Of a DNA stretch of 64,000 bases, positions 43,268-51,630 are shown in pieces. Each line of letters begins with the position of its first letter. Position 1 is the stretch's first letter. Source of the stretch: Paenibacillus etheri (GTDB taxonomy: Bacteria > Bacillota > Bacilli > Paenibacillales > Paenibacillaceae); NCBI RefSeq assembly GCF_001012825.1, contig NZ_LCZJ02000023.1, positions 62,001 through 126,000 of the forward strand, given 5' to 3'. The position numbers were made by a program, and so were the translations under genes. The notes beneath the pieces are model-generated. The model was given only the letters and a program-made list of their open reading frames with translations. It made no database searches and was not told the DNA's origin.

Positions 43268-44320
43268 TTATTCCTCCTTAGGATTCATAATTTTTGATGA
43301 AGCTCGTATAACTAGTTCTGTCGGCAGTTTAATATGGATGACTTGGGAGGACGATGATGTTTCAGAGGGGCTACAACCCAGTAATTCTAATACCTTAGTT
43401 ACAGCGATTTCGCCCAGCTCATAAAAGGGAACACGCACACTGCTTAAGGCAGGTGTGGTAAGCTCAGCGGCATCCGAATCATCATAACCCACGATGGCTG
43501 GGATGTGATCCCTTGGGATACCTAGCTCCTGAAGACCTTGCTGCAATCCAATAGCCATTCGATCATTCGCGGCTACAATGGCATCAATCGCATTCAACAG
43601 AGGCAACATCTCCTTGGCAGCAATAACACCGCTTTTACGACTGAAATTCCCTTCGAATAAAAGTGAATCATCTAAAGGAAGGTTCGACTCCTCCAAAGCG
43701 CGTAAATAACCAGTTAAACGATCTCGACTATTCGAATAAGATGCTGGACCGTTTAAAAAGGCAATCCTTGTAAATCCCTGATTCAGTAAGTGCCTGACCG
43801 CTTGCCAGCTTCCTTCAACATGATCAGCATCCACCTCATGAAAAGCTTCCCCTTCAAAATGCTGATTAATCAGGCAATACGGATGACCTTCCTCCTTCAA
43901 ACGGCGAAGTGAGTCTAGCTCACCTGGCTCTTCTTTGGCACCGAGTACAATACAAGCATCAATCTTCCGCATCTTAAACAATTCACTATAGTCCATGGGC
44001 TCTTCAGCATTTCGAAACAGCATTAACAGATCATAACCCTCTTCTCGCGCCTTACTCCCAATTCCACTTAATATTTCTGAAAAATAATAAGTGGAGAACC
44101 ATCGAGTTTTTGGCAAATAAGGCATTACTACACCCAGGTTCCCACTCCTTCTACGAGCAAAGCTCTGCGCGAGTGAACTAGGGGTATATCCCAGCTGGAG
44201 AGCAGCTGCCAACACACGTTCCTTCGTTTCTTCCTTGAGCGGACCTACGTTGTTTAACACGCGAGAGACTGTGGCTTCTGAGACTCCGGCAAGCTCGGCA
44301 ACCTCTTTACGGCTGGCGAT
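43268..44320 (-). CDS. LacI-family regulator, apparent ATC start
   Basis: A regulator of about 350 residues: HTH ASRKEVAELAGVSEATVSRV at the N-terminus, hinge, and a periplasmic-binding-like effector domain. Choosing the start is unusual. GTAGGAGGG lies six bases before an in-frame ATC at 44320 giving the standard LacI N-terminus. The frame is open further to a TTG at 44395, but that TTGACG is a -35 box, with GAAAAT 17 bases on and a 16-bp palindrome over the transcription start, so those 25 codons are mostly promoter. No ATG, GTG or TTG lies between the ribosome site and the HTH. The product probably represses the dehydrogenase encoded next. Confidence 0.85.
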   Translation of the reverse strand: MASRKEVAELAGVSEATVSRVLNNVGPLKEETKERVLAAALQLGYTPSSLAQSFARRRSGNLGVVMPYLPKTRWFSTYYFSEILSGIGSKAREEGYDLLMLFRNAEEPMDYSELFKMRKIDACIVLGAKEEPGELDSLRRLKEEGHPYCLINQHFEGEAFHEVDADHVEGSWQAVRHLLNQGFTRIAFLNGPASYSNSRDRLTGYLRALEESNLPLDDSLLFEGNFSRKSGVIAAKEMLPLLNAIDAIVAANDRMAIGLQQGLQELGIPRDHIPAIVGYDDSDAAELTTPALSSVRVPFYELGEIAVTKVLELLGCSPSETSSSSQVIHIKLPTELVIRASSKIMNPKEE

Positions 44321-44352
44321 AGAAATCCCTCCTACGAAAGCGCATTCATTAG

Positions 44353-44395
44353 ATGTACGCGCGTACATTTTCTCATGAACCAAGTTCTTCGTCAA
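44353..44395 (-). promoter_or_regulatory. Promoter and LacI-type operator of the lacI-dehydrogenase operon
   Basis: Minus strand: TTGACG (44390-44395), 17-base spacer, GAAAAT (44367-44372). The perfect palindrome ATGTACGCGCGTACAT (44353-44368) overlaps the -10 end and start site; its CG centre is the hallmark of LacI-family operators, suggesting autorepression. A weak cre-like sequence, two mismatches, lies downstream at 44335-44348. Confidence 0.7.
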
Positions 44396-44422
44396 TCGTT
44401 ATTTTGGATATTTATAAATAAT

Positions 44423-44450
44423 AAATCCCCTGAAATGAATCAGGGGATTT
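44423..44450 (-). terminator. Terminator after the LysR gene
   Basis: AAATCCCCTGA and TCAGGGGATTT form an 11-bp stem around a six-base loop, followed on the minus strand by an AT-rich tract. Confidence 0.85.
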
Positions 44451-44479
44451 GCTCATTCGAAACCGTGTATTCTTAAGGT

Positions 44480-45355
44480 TCAGGGATTCCCCATCAACCA
44501 CGCTTGTACATGCTTCAAGAATTTTTTAGTGGCAGGAGAAGCATATTTCATGGAATGTACAGCGATCCCCAGCGACCTGAAACTACGTTCCTCCAATTCA
44601 AGCATCGTTACATTATAATTCTGACGTGTTAATACAAGCTCTGGCAAAATACTAATCCCAAGCCCCTTCTCCACCATGGCCATAATGGCATAGTCATCGC
44701 CTGCTGAGAACTTAATATTCGGTTTGATGCCTGCCTTATCCAGCACACGTCTAACGTCATAATCTGAACCTGCCTTAGGAATGATGAAATCCTCTTTAGC
44801 AATTTGGGATAAGGACAGAAAAGGTTCAGCACTAAGCGGATTTTCTTTGGATACGATACCTAACATCCGGTCCTTTTTTAAGGGAATCACTTCGAACTTC
44901 TCTCGCGTAGGCAGAGAAATAAAACCACAGTCAACGACTCCAGCCTCGATCCATTGCTCAACCTCTAAGTAACCACCTTCCATCAACCTGATTTCAATAT
45001 AGGGGTACTCACTGCGAAATTGCTTAATCATTCCTGGCAGCCAATGCACAGATACACTGGTGAATGTACCAATGGTTATGGTCCCGACCTCTAGCCCATG
45101 TATATCTGCTACCTCCTGCTTCAATTTTTCATTCCACTTTAGAATTTCACGGATAGGCTGTAGTACTTGCTCCCCATTTACCGTCAATTTAACGCCAGAT
45201 CTATTTCTAATTAATAACGTGAAACCAAACTCCATCTCCAGGCTACTAATCGTGTGGCTAATTCCAGATTGCGTAAAACCCAGCACATCTGCTGCTTTTG
45301 TTAAGCTGCCTAGCTCTACAACTTTTAGAAAAATCTCATACTTATTAATGCTCAA
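44480..45355 (-). CDS. LysR-family regulator, partner of the EamA transporter
   Basis: A 291-residue LysR regulator with HTH SLTKAADVLGFTQSGISHTI and an effector domain (GTITIGTFTSVSVHWLPGMI). Close in layout to YtlI/YwbI-type regulators that control an adjacent exporter. Divergent from the EamA transporter gene, with which it shares a 117-base promoter region. Confidence 0.92.
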   Translation of the reverse strand: MSINKYEIFLKVVELGSLTKAADVLGFTQSGISHTISSLEMEFGFTLLIRNRSGVKLTVNGEQVLQPIREILKWNEKLKQEVADIHGLEVGTITIGTFTSVSVHWLPGMIKQFRSEYPYIEIRLMEGGYLEVEQWIEAGVVDCGFISLPTREKFEVIPLKKDRMLGIVSKENPLSAEPFLSLSQIAKEDFIIPKAGSDYDVRRVLDKAGIKPNIKFSAGDDYAIMAMVEKGLGISILPELVLTRQNYNVTMLELEERSFRSLGIAVHSMKYASPATKKFLKHVQAWLMGNP

Positions 45356-45419
45356 CCTTTATCCCTCACCTTTATATATTGCATAAGTTTTACTCATGTA
45401 TCCTATGATAAACATTCAG

Positions 45420-45448
45420 TTACCTTATGTATAGAGCCGTATTATACT
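45420..45448 (+). promoter_or_regulatory. Candidate promoter of the EamA transporter gene
   Basis: TTACCT and TATACT are 17 bases apart, ending 25 bases before the first start codon. Confidence 0.45.
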
Positions 45449-45472
45449 AAATTGAGTTGAAAATGAAGAAGG

Positions 45473-46378
45473 ATGGATGAAGAGATGAAACCGCTCAAAG
45501 CTGAGCTGATGCTGTTATTTGTAACATTATTTTGGGGTTCCTCCTACATATTTATGAAGATGGGTTTAGGCACATTAGGCGAATTCAACCTGATTGCACT
45601 CCGCTTCGGACTTGCTTTTATATTAGCCGCAGTGATCTTCCACAAACGTTTAAGAAAAGTTGACATCAAAACATTGAAATATGGTGCTCTACTCGGATTC
45701 TTACTCCTTGGCGTGTTCACATGTATAACGTTCGGACTGAAGACTACAACCACCTCCAACGCTGGATTTTTAGTAGCCCTGACAGTCATTTTTGTACCGA
45801 TATTAGATCGTGTTATTTTCAAAAAAAGAGTCGCACCTCCGCAAGTTTTCGGCTCCGTACTCGCTATAGCTGGAATTGGACTCCTTACATTAAACGCTAC
45901 ATTAAGAATCCAACCCGGTGACTTCCTCTGTGTTCTTTCGGCGGTGTTCTATGCGATACAGATCTTATTTACCAGCAAGGCGGTGAAAGAATGTGATTCA
46001 CTGAATATTGGAATCTTGCAGTTAGGATTTGCCGGAGGATTTGCTTTAGTGTTATCGGCACTGTTCGAGACGCCTTCACTTCCTTCGACTTTACCGGCTT
46101 GGATAGCGATCCTCGCGCTTGGGATTCTCTGTAGTGCCTGTGGCTTCATCCTACAACCCATTGCTCAGAAATATACTTCCCCAACACGCACCGGACTGAT
46201 CTTCTCCCTAGAGCCGGTATTCGCCGCGTTGTTTGGCTATTGGTTCGCCGCTGAAAAGCTATCGATGCAAGGATATGCTGGTGCAGCCCTTGTACTACTA
46301 GGGATTGTAGCATCGGAGCTACTCGGTAAAGTTAATTTCTTCCCTCAATGGACTCAGAAGAAACCAGAACATCTATAG
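45473..46378 (+). CDS. EamA/DMT-family transporter
   Basis: A 301-residue membrane protein with ten helices formed by two EamA repeats (LFWGSSYIFMK at the start of the first). DMT exporters of this type move amino acids, metabolites or drugs out of the cell. ATG 45473 and ATG 45485 are both possible; the AGAAGG site is closer to ideal for the second. The divergent LysR gene is the likely regulator. Confidence 0.92.
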   Translation: MDEEMKPLKAELMLLFVTLFWGSSYIFMKMGLGTLGEFNLIALRFGLAFILAAVIFHKRLRKVDIKTLKYGALLGFLLLGVFTCITFGLKTTTTSNAGFLVALTVIFVPILDRVIFKKRVAPPQVFGSVLAIAGIGLLTLNATLRIQPGDFLCVLSAVFYAIQILFTSKAVKECDSLNIGILQLGFAGGFALVLSALFETPSLPSTLPAWIAILALGILCSACGFILQPIAQKYTSPTRTGLIFSLEPVFAALFGYWFAAEKLSMQGYAGAALVLLGIVASELLGKVNFFPQWTQKKPEHL

Positions 46379-46395
46379 GATGATTTTCTAATACA

Positions 46396-46437
46396 AAAGA
46401 GGCGTCGTTAGCTATGCAAGCTGAACGACGCCTCTTT
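46396..46437. terminator. Strong bidirectional terminator
   Basis: AAAGAGGCGTCGTT with AGCT pairs with AGCT and AACGACGCCTCTTT through a one-base bulge, between the convergent EamA and DHA2 exporter genes. Confidence 0.92.
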
Positions 46438-46462
46438 ATGTTATCTAGGATAATCGTATGAA

Positions 46463-47962
46463 TTAATGTCCCATCATCATTGCTGCATCCGCCTTCTGAC
46501 CCTCTTCGGAGGAGGAATCAGTTGAAGGAAGCTTCGGTTTGCGCAGGATAATACTCATGAGTACACCGACTACAGCTATACAGCCAGATAGGAAGAATAC
46601 ATCATCAAAGCCTAGAACTGCAGCTGTCAAAGGATTGCTTCCTGCTTTCAATGCTCCCATATGCACAGTAATTTGACTTGTCAGATAACCCGTCAAGCCT
46701 GCTACGGCAAAAGCCACAACCACCTGCTGTGCCGCTGCTGTAAGCGATGTGACCCGGCTCACCAATTCACGCGGCGCTGCATTCAGAACATGTGTATTGA
46801 GTGGCATCATCGCTATACCCATCCCAAATCCTAATAATGCAAGATACAACATAATTGTGTTTAAACTTGTTGTAATCGTAATCCCTGATAGGAGGAATAA
46901 GGTAATCGTAATGATGCTCAGACCCACAAATGCCAGCGGTCGTGCCCCTATCTTATCAAACAATTTACCACCAAGCGGCATGCCGATTACACAAGCTAAA
47001 GCTTGCGGAAGCAGAATTAGACCCGTCTCTAGTGGTGTATAAGCCCGAATCTGCTGTAAGTATAGCGGCACGAACAACATGGAACCAAACAATGCGGCTT
47101 GCATGACCCATGTTAAGATAATGCCGCGGGTGAAATCTGAGGAACGAAAGACGCGCAGATCCAGCAATGGTTGTTTGTGCCGCAGTTCAACGATTATAAA
47201 TAGAATCAGCGCAACACCTCCAACAGATAACCCGAGAATTGCTGGAGTCGATGACCAACTATTAGCCCCACCTTCATTTACTCCATAAGCCAGCATGGAG
47301 AATGCAATCGGAGCCAGTATAATGCCTAGTATATCGAGGTTACCTTTACCGATCTTCTCCGTCTTGGGTAGATACTTAACACCAAGAATAATACCAACAA
47401 TCCCAATCGGCACGTTAATCAAGAAGATCCAATGCCAGCTAACATATTCAACAAGCCATCCGGACAATATTGGGCCAAGTGCAGGCGCAAGCAACATGGG
47501 AATTCCTAGCATCCCCATAATCGACCCTCTTCTTTCTGCTGGAGCCAGCTTAAAAACCATAGCCATCCCTATGGGAGCAACCATCCCCCCACCAAGACCT
47601 TGGATCACACGAAAAATAACAAGCTGCGAAGAAGTTTGAGCTACGGAACATAACATGGAGCCAAGAATGAACAACGTGAGCGTCACCAGAAACACCTGTT
47701 TTGAACCGAAGCGATCTGTCATCCAGCCTGCGAGCGGTATTACAGCCGCTAAAGCTAATGTGTACCCTGTAATCGCCCACTGAATCGTTTGGAGATCGGA
47801 GCCGAAGTAGTCCACGAGCTTGGGAACTGCTACATTAACCACCGTACCATCCAGAATAACCATAATCATACCGACGATAATTGCAAGAAGCGGGGGGATG
47901 ATAGCTCTTAGCGAGAATGGCTGTTCTTCTGTGTGGCTACTCCCAGTTATTGATTTTTTCAT
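46463..47962 (-). CDS. DHA2-family (EmrB/QacA) multidrug MFS exporter
   Basis: About 499 residues with 14 membrane helices. Characteristic motifs are present: LDGTVVNVAVP in helix 1, the loop GWMTDRFGSKQVF, and motif C region ALGPILSGWLVEYVSWHW. It should extrude drugs or toxic metabolites by proton antiport. No linked regulator. The ATG at 47962 has GTGGAG six bases ahead; a GTG four codons upstream is the alternative. Confidence 0.93.
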   Translation of the reverse strand: MKKSITGSSHTEEQPFSLRAIIPPLLAIIVGMIMVILDGTVVNVAVPKLVDYFGSDLQTIQWAITGYTLALAAVIPLAGWMTDRFGSKQVFLVTLTLFILGSMLCSVAQTSSQLVIFRVIQGLGGGMVAPIGMAMVFKLAPAERRGSIMGMLGIPMLLAPALGPILSGWLVEYVSWHWIFLINVPIGIVGIILGVKYLPKTEKIGKGNLDILGIILAPIAFSMLAYGVNEGGANSWSSTPAILGLSVGGVALILFIIVELRHKQPLLDLRVFRSSDFTRGIILTWVMQAALFGSMLFVPLYLQQIRAYTPLETGLILLPQALACVIGMPLGGKLFDKIGARPLAFVGLSIITITLFLLSGITITTSLNTIMLYLALLGFGMGIAMMPLNTHVLNAAPRELVSRVTSLTAAAQQVVVAFAVAGLTGYLTSQITVHMGALKAGSNPLTAAVLGFDDVFFLSGCIAVVGVLMSIILRKPKLPSTDSSSEEGQKADAAMMMGH

Positions 47963-48112
47963 CCAGTGCTCCACTCTTTTCTCTAATTTAGTTAAATGCT
48001 TTAACGATTATTTCAAATTTTAATTTACCTTCGATGAAGGCGAAAGTCAACAAATAAAACCCTTTTTTACAATAAAAATACATTGCAATCTCAGAATGTT
48101 TATTGAAACGCA

Positions 48113-48171
48113 AAAAAGACTATGCATGGTCCCAATAAGAAATTTCTTCTTAAGGAACGCACGCATAGCCT
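48113..48171 (-). terminator. Terminator after the stalk-domain protein gene
   Basis: On the minus strand GGCTATGCGTG pairs with CATGCATAGTC (11 pairs with wobbles) across a long loop with partial inner pairing, ending in six T residues. Confidence 0.6.
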
Positions 48172-48205
48172 ATTGCATTAAACTATATCATTAATATTCT
48201 CCAGG

Positions 48206-48955
48206 TTAAATGGAGGGCAGATTTCCCTTTAATTCAACAATCTTACCAGACTTATCAAGAACAAACTCAAGGGATGCATCCGTTACAGCAAAGCCAAGTA
48301 CACATTGTATTGACATTTGATCTTCTTTTTGAATACTTTCAGTAGACTTTATGCCATGATAAGTACCAGCTCGTGCAGTAAAATCAGCCCAATATTTCTG
48401 TAAACCCGTTGTGGAAAGCGAACGTTTCATTTCATCACTAAAGAATCGATTCTCTAATTCTTGAAATTGTCCAGTGCTCAGCAGTCCCGCTATCACGCTT
48501 GCTGTAACCTCGGGCGCATATACTTCCACTAGATTAGCGTCAGCATTATAGGCGGTCACTAGTCCTACACTAGTGAAAAAGGAGAGCGGAACATATAAGT
48601 GTTCCTTCCTAAACACAACATTATCCTTAAAATCTCTTTTCTCAGTATTATTAATGGTAATGTGGTCGTCTCCTACTTTATATTCAATCTTTTGTTTGAC
48701 TCCGCTTAATGTAATGGTGTCCGTACTTTTTTGATAAGTGGTTTGATATTTTAAGATGCTTGCTGCCTCTCTAAGGGGAAGCATGACTGTAGAACCGTTA
48801 GGATAAGCTGAATATTGATCTAATTTCAGAACCTGACCATTCAAGACCACCTTTACTTCACTAGAATCTGCCCAAGCTGTAGAATAGGTAGTTCCACCAA
48901 ATCCATTTACCAATAACAGTACACTTAATACAACAACAACCGCGATTTTGTTCAT
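48206..48955 (-). CDS. Secreted protein with copper-amine-oxidase N-like stalk domain
   Basis: A 249-residue exported protein: signal peptide (1-29), stalk domain (about 33-140) with VVLNGQVLKLDQYSAYPNGS and LPLREAASIL, a fold used by Paenibacillus for wall-associated proteins, then a C-terminal alpha/beta domain of DUF3887-like layout (FQELENRFFSDEMKRSLSTTGL). No catalytic residues recognised. Single gene with a GGGAGG site. Confidence 0.8.
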   Translation of the reverse strand: MNKIAVVVVLSVLLLVNGFGGTTYSTAWADSSEVKVVLNGQVLKLDQYSAYPNGSTVMLPLREAASILKYQTTYQKSTDTITLSGVKQKIEYKVGDDHITINNTEKRDFKDNVVFRKEHLYVPLSFFTSVGLVTAYNADANLVEVYAPEVTASVIAGLLSTGQFQELENRFFSDEMKRSLSTTGLQKYWADFTARAGTYHGIKSTESIQKEDQMSIQCVLGFAVTDASLEFVLDKSGKIVELKGNLPSI

Positions 48956-49082
48956 CCGTTCGAAACCTCCCTTTTTTTGACTATTAGTATTATGTGCGTT
49001 TCCAGCATCTGCTAATCCTAATGGTAGTAAAGCTCAACAAAAAAAGTGAATCGCTTCTTTCATGGATATTCAAGTTTCTAGG

Positions 49083-49880
49083 TTATTCTACCTTAAAGTC
49101 AAAGTATTGTTTTGGATAAGGTTCCTTGATCAATGTAAAATGCCACCATTCCTTGCTGTAAGGTTTAAATCCCTGTTTTACCATCGCCTCTTTGAGGATT
49201 GCCCGATTTGCTTTCTGAGTCTTGTTGATTAAGGACGTATCGTAATTGGAGATGTCTCCGAAAAAATCAAACGGGCTGCCCATATCTACTTCAGCTCCCG
49301 TTTCTATATTTACGATCGTTAAATCGACGGTGCTACCTCTGGAATGTCCAGATTTTTTAGCGATAAAACCAAGTTTAAATAGATTACGTTTATCCAGTCG
49401 CGGATAATATTGCTGTTTCATCTTAGTATCTGCGGCATTCTGCGACCATCTTACAAAATGATTCACTGCCGTCTGCGGGCGATAAGCATCATAAATTTTA
49501 AGGATATAGCCTTTGTTCGCTAAATCCTCACTTACAGCCTTCAAAGCCGTTGCCGCTGTCCGCGAGAATATCGCTAAGGGCGCCTTGTAGTCATCAATCC
49601 GCTTCCCCACAAAATTATTATCCCCGTAATAACGAATCTCAAATTGTGCGGTAGGAATCACTTCATCCAGATAGACAAAACCTTGCGGTAAATGGTTCTT
49701 CTTCTCCATTTGCATCTGCTGTAGCACGGAGTCTGTTGAAGAGCCGACATAAGCAGCATCAGCACTGCCCATAAATATAGTGTTTGTCCACAACAACAGC
49801 ACAACTGCAAAAACTGCGACTCTTGTTCCTCTAGAACCCAATCTCAATTCATCCAGCCTCTTCTCAGTTGTTGTCTTCAC
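49083..49880 (-). CDS. VanX/DdpX-like D-Ala-D-Ala dipeptidase (M15D), exported
   Basis: A 265-residue zinc peptidase with the M15D motifs SGHSRGSTVDLT (His and Asp ligands) and EWWH (catalytic Glu and third ligand), plus YDAYRPQTAVNHF carrying the conserved Arg. Unlike cytosolic VanX it has a signal-anchor (about residues 20-42), so it acts outside, probably in cell-wall turnover or D-Ala scavenging rather than glycopeptide resistance. It follows secreted paralogue A by 12 bases in one operon. The start is GTG at 49880; a TTG 11 codons later has a better AGAGG site. Confidence 0.88.
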   Translation of the reverse strand: MKTTTEKRLDELRLGSRGTRVAVFAVVLLLWTNTIFMGSADAAYVGSSTDSVLQQMQMEKKNHLPQGFVYLDEVIPTAQFEIRYYGDNNFVGKRIDDYKAPLAIFSRTAATALKAVSEDLANKGYILKIYDAYRPQTAVNHFVRWSQNAADTKMKQQYYPRLDKRNLFKLGFIAKKSGHSRGSTVDLTIVNIETGAEVDMGSPFDFFGDISNYDTSLINKTQKANRAILKEAMVKQGFKPYSKEWWHFTLIKEPYPKQYFDFKVE

Positions 49881-49892
49881 ATACTCAAATAA

Positions 49893-50798
49893 TTACGAGT
49901 TTACGGTTTCAACTAGAAATTTTTCTATTACAGGTGTAAATTTATTATTCGTGGAATTAAGTAATTGTAGTAGCTTTTCTAAAATCGAAAGAATTCTAGT
50001 ATCAACTTTTCTATCTTTTAGTGCATCCTCATACGCCTTTTTCACTTCTGGTTTGATAACTTGCTCATCATAGTCATATGCAGGTGTATTACTACTTCCA
50101 TATAATAAGCGAGACGTTGCAATGAGAAGTTCTTTTTGAAGAGCGGTTGAACGGTTAGAAGCAGGATATTTCGTCACAAAATCCTCTATTGCAAGCGCTC
50201 TATTCGTTAACTCGGCCCATGGAATTACAATCGCTGCATCAGATACACTCGGTTGATTAGATTCTGTGGCCATAATGTCAATATAAGCTGCGATGTCTTT
50301 CGTAACATATGGCTTAAAAGTCTTAAAACCCTCATAATGCATTACCGGATAGTACATGCCCTCACTGGTCTCCAACTTATATCCCTTATCACGGCCTTCT
50401 ATTAACACATTACGTACGTTGGAATCTTTAATCGTATTAAGGAGTGAGGTATAAGTTAGATTTTTGCCTTTGGAAAAAGCATTATTTATCTCTTTCTGCA
50501 CCTTCTCCGGAAAAACCTTTTCTGAGTATACAGATAAATGAGCTTTTTGTGTATTCTCTAGCTGAAGAGTCATCTGTGTCGCTGTCCATTTATCCACTTC
50601 ATCAATATGATTAATCAAATAATTACGTGCGTTAGCAAGAAATGTTGGCTTCTGTACATACTGCTGGAATTGATTATAGACTTTTACAGTTTCCGTTGCC
50701 GTTGCGGCAAGTACTGGTTCAATGCCCAAAGTACTTAATCCTGTCACTGAACCAAGGGCAATAGAAATACTTAACAAGCCGGTTTTTTTCCAGTTCAA
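49893..50798 (-). CDS. Secreted protein of unknown family, paralogue A
   Basis: A 301-residue exported protein (signal 1-31, ending VLAA) that is largely helical, with no known domain recognised. It is strongly similar over its whole length to the protein at 52632: both share FQQYVQKP, ARNYLINHIDEVD, TSEGMYYP, DIAAYIDIMATE and FVTKYP-S-NRSTA. The start is a TTG with GGGAGG seven bases ahead. It is followed closely by the dipeptidase gene, hinting at a cell-wall role, and is divergent from the padR gene. Confidence 0.7.
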   Translation of the reverse strand: MNWKKTGLLSISIALGSVTGLSTLGIEPVLAATATETVKVYNQFQQYVQKPTFLANARNYLINHIDEVDKWTATQMTLQLENTQKAHLSVYSEKVFPEKVQKEINNAFSKGKNLTYTSLLNTIKDSNVRNVLIEGRDKGYKLETSEGMYYPVMHYEGFKTFKPYVTKDIAAYIDIMATESNQPSVSDAAIVIPWAELTNRALAIEDFVTKYPASNRSTALQKELLIATSRLLYGSSNTPAYDYDEQVIKPEVKKAYEDALKDRKVDTRILSILEKLLQLLNSTNNKFTPVIEKFLVETVNS

Positions 50799-50821
50799 TA
50801 AATAACCTCCCTTTTGCCATA

Positions 50822-50835
50822 TATGTAATTGTACT
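50822..50835 (-). promoter_or_regulatory. 14-base element shared by both secreted-protein paralogues
   Basis: AGTACAATTACATA (minus strand) lies 24 bases before the start of paralogue A. The identical 14 bases precede paralogue B. TACAAT inside it could be a -10 box; no good -35 is visible in either copy. Confidence 0.5.
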
Positions 50836-50949
50836 TAATATTTAGACATACGGGAATAACCTGAAACTAATTGGTTCATAGTACCCATTCCAAACAATTC
50901 CCAAAGTGCACGAGGTTTATGAATTTGATGAAGTCTCTTGTATCAAAAT

Positions 50950-50987
50950 AATATATATTGACACAATATATATTGAACCGATATATT
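50950..50987 (+). promoter_or_regulatory. padR promoter with overlapping PadR operator
   Basis: TTGACA (50958-50963) and TATATT (50982-50987) are 18 bases apart. The perfect 11-bp inverted repeat AATATATATTG-ACA-CAATATATATT (50950-50974) covers the -35, and a third related half-site (GATATAT) overlaps the -10. This layout predicts tight autorepression by the PadR protein encoded next. Confidence 0.75.
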
Positions 50988-51033
50988 ATAAGTGTGGTAT
51001 ACAAATATTTCTAAACTACAAGGAGGCTCTATT

Positions 51034-51567
51034 TTGAACAGTCAGGATGTTATTTTAGGCATGCTTATGAAAGAATCGAAGACTGGTTACGAAATAAAAC
51101 AGTTATTGGAGAATGTATTCTCTAATTTCTATAGTTCTAGTTATGGAACGATTTATCCTACACTTGCTCGAATGGAAAAGGAGGGTTTGATAACTAAGGA
51201 AAATGTGCAGCAAGAAGGCAAGCCTAATAAGAATCTTTTAAATATCACGGATAAAGGAAGAGAAAGTTTTAATGCCTATTTATTAGCCCCACTCGAGGCA
51301 GACAGTATTAAGAAATCTGATTTTATGATGAGGTTATATTTTGGAGAATTTGTTGGGTATGACAAGGTGATTATTTGGTTGAAGCAAGCACAAGAGGAAT
51401 CACAGAATAAGTTAGATCAATTACTTGACCAGTATTCACTTTATAAAGATGAAATGCATCCAGCACAGATCATCTGCATCCAAATTGGTATAGAAGAATA
51501 TAAAGCAAAACTCAGAATCATAGCCGAAGGTTTGTCAAACATGGAGCAGATAGTGCTTACGAAGTAA
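51034..51567 (+). CDS. PadR-family transcriptional repressor
   Basis: A 177-residue PadR regulator: winged HTH (ILGMLMKESKTGYEIKQLL, YGTIYPTLARMEKEGLI) and a Vir_act_alpha_C helical dimerisation domain. The start is a TTG at 51034, seven bases after AAGGAGG; the open frame 14 codons upstream includes that site and cannot be coding. It probably represses its own operon with the SDR gene, and perhaps the divergent secreted-protein gene. Confidence 0.93.
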   Translation: MNSQDVILGMLMKESKTGYEIKQLLENVFSNFYSSSYGTIYPTLARMEKEGLITKENVQQEGKPNKNLLNITDKGRESFNAYLLAPLEADSIKKSDFMMRLYFGEFVGYDKVIIWLKQAQEESQNKLDQLLDQYSLYKDEMHPAQIICIQIGIEEYKAKLRIIAEGLSNMEQIVLTK

Positions 51568-51630
51568 GTTTTGTATTGTACGCACCAAATGAAGCTGTAA
51601 CGCTCATAAAACTTTTAGGAGGAATTGTTA

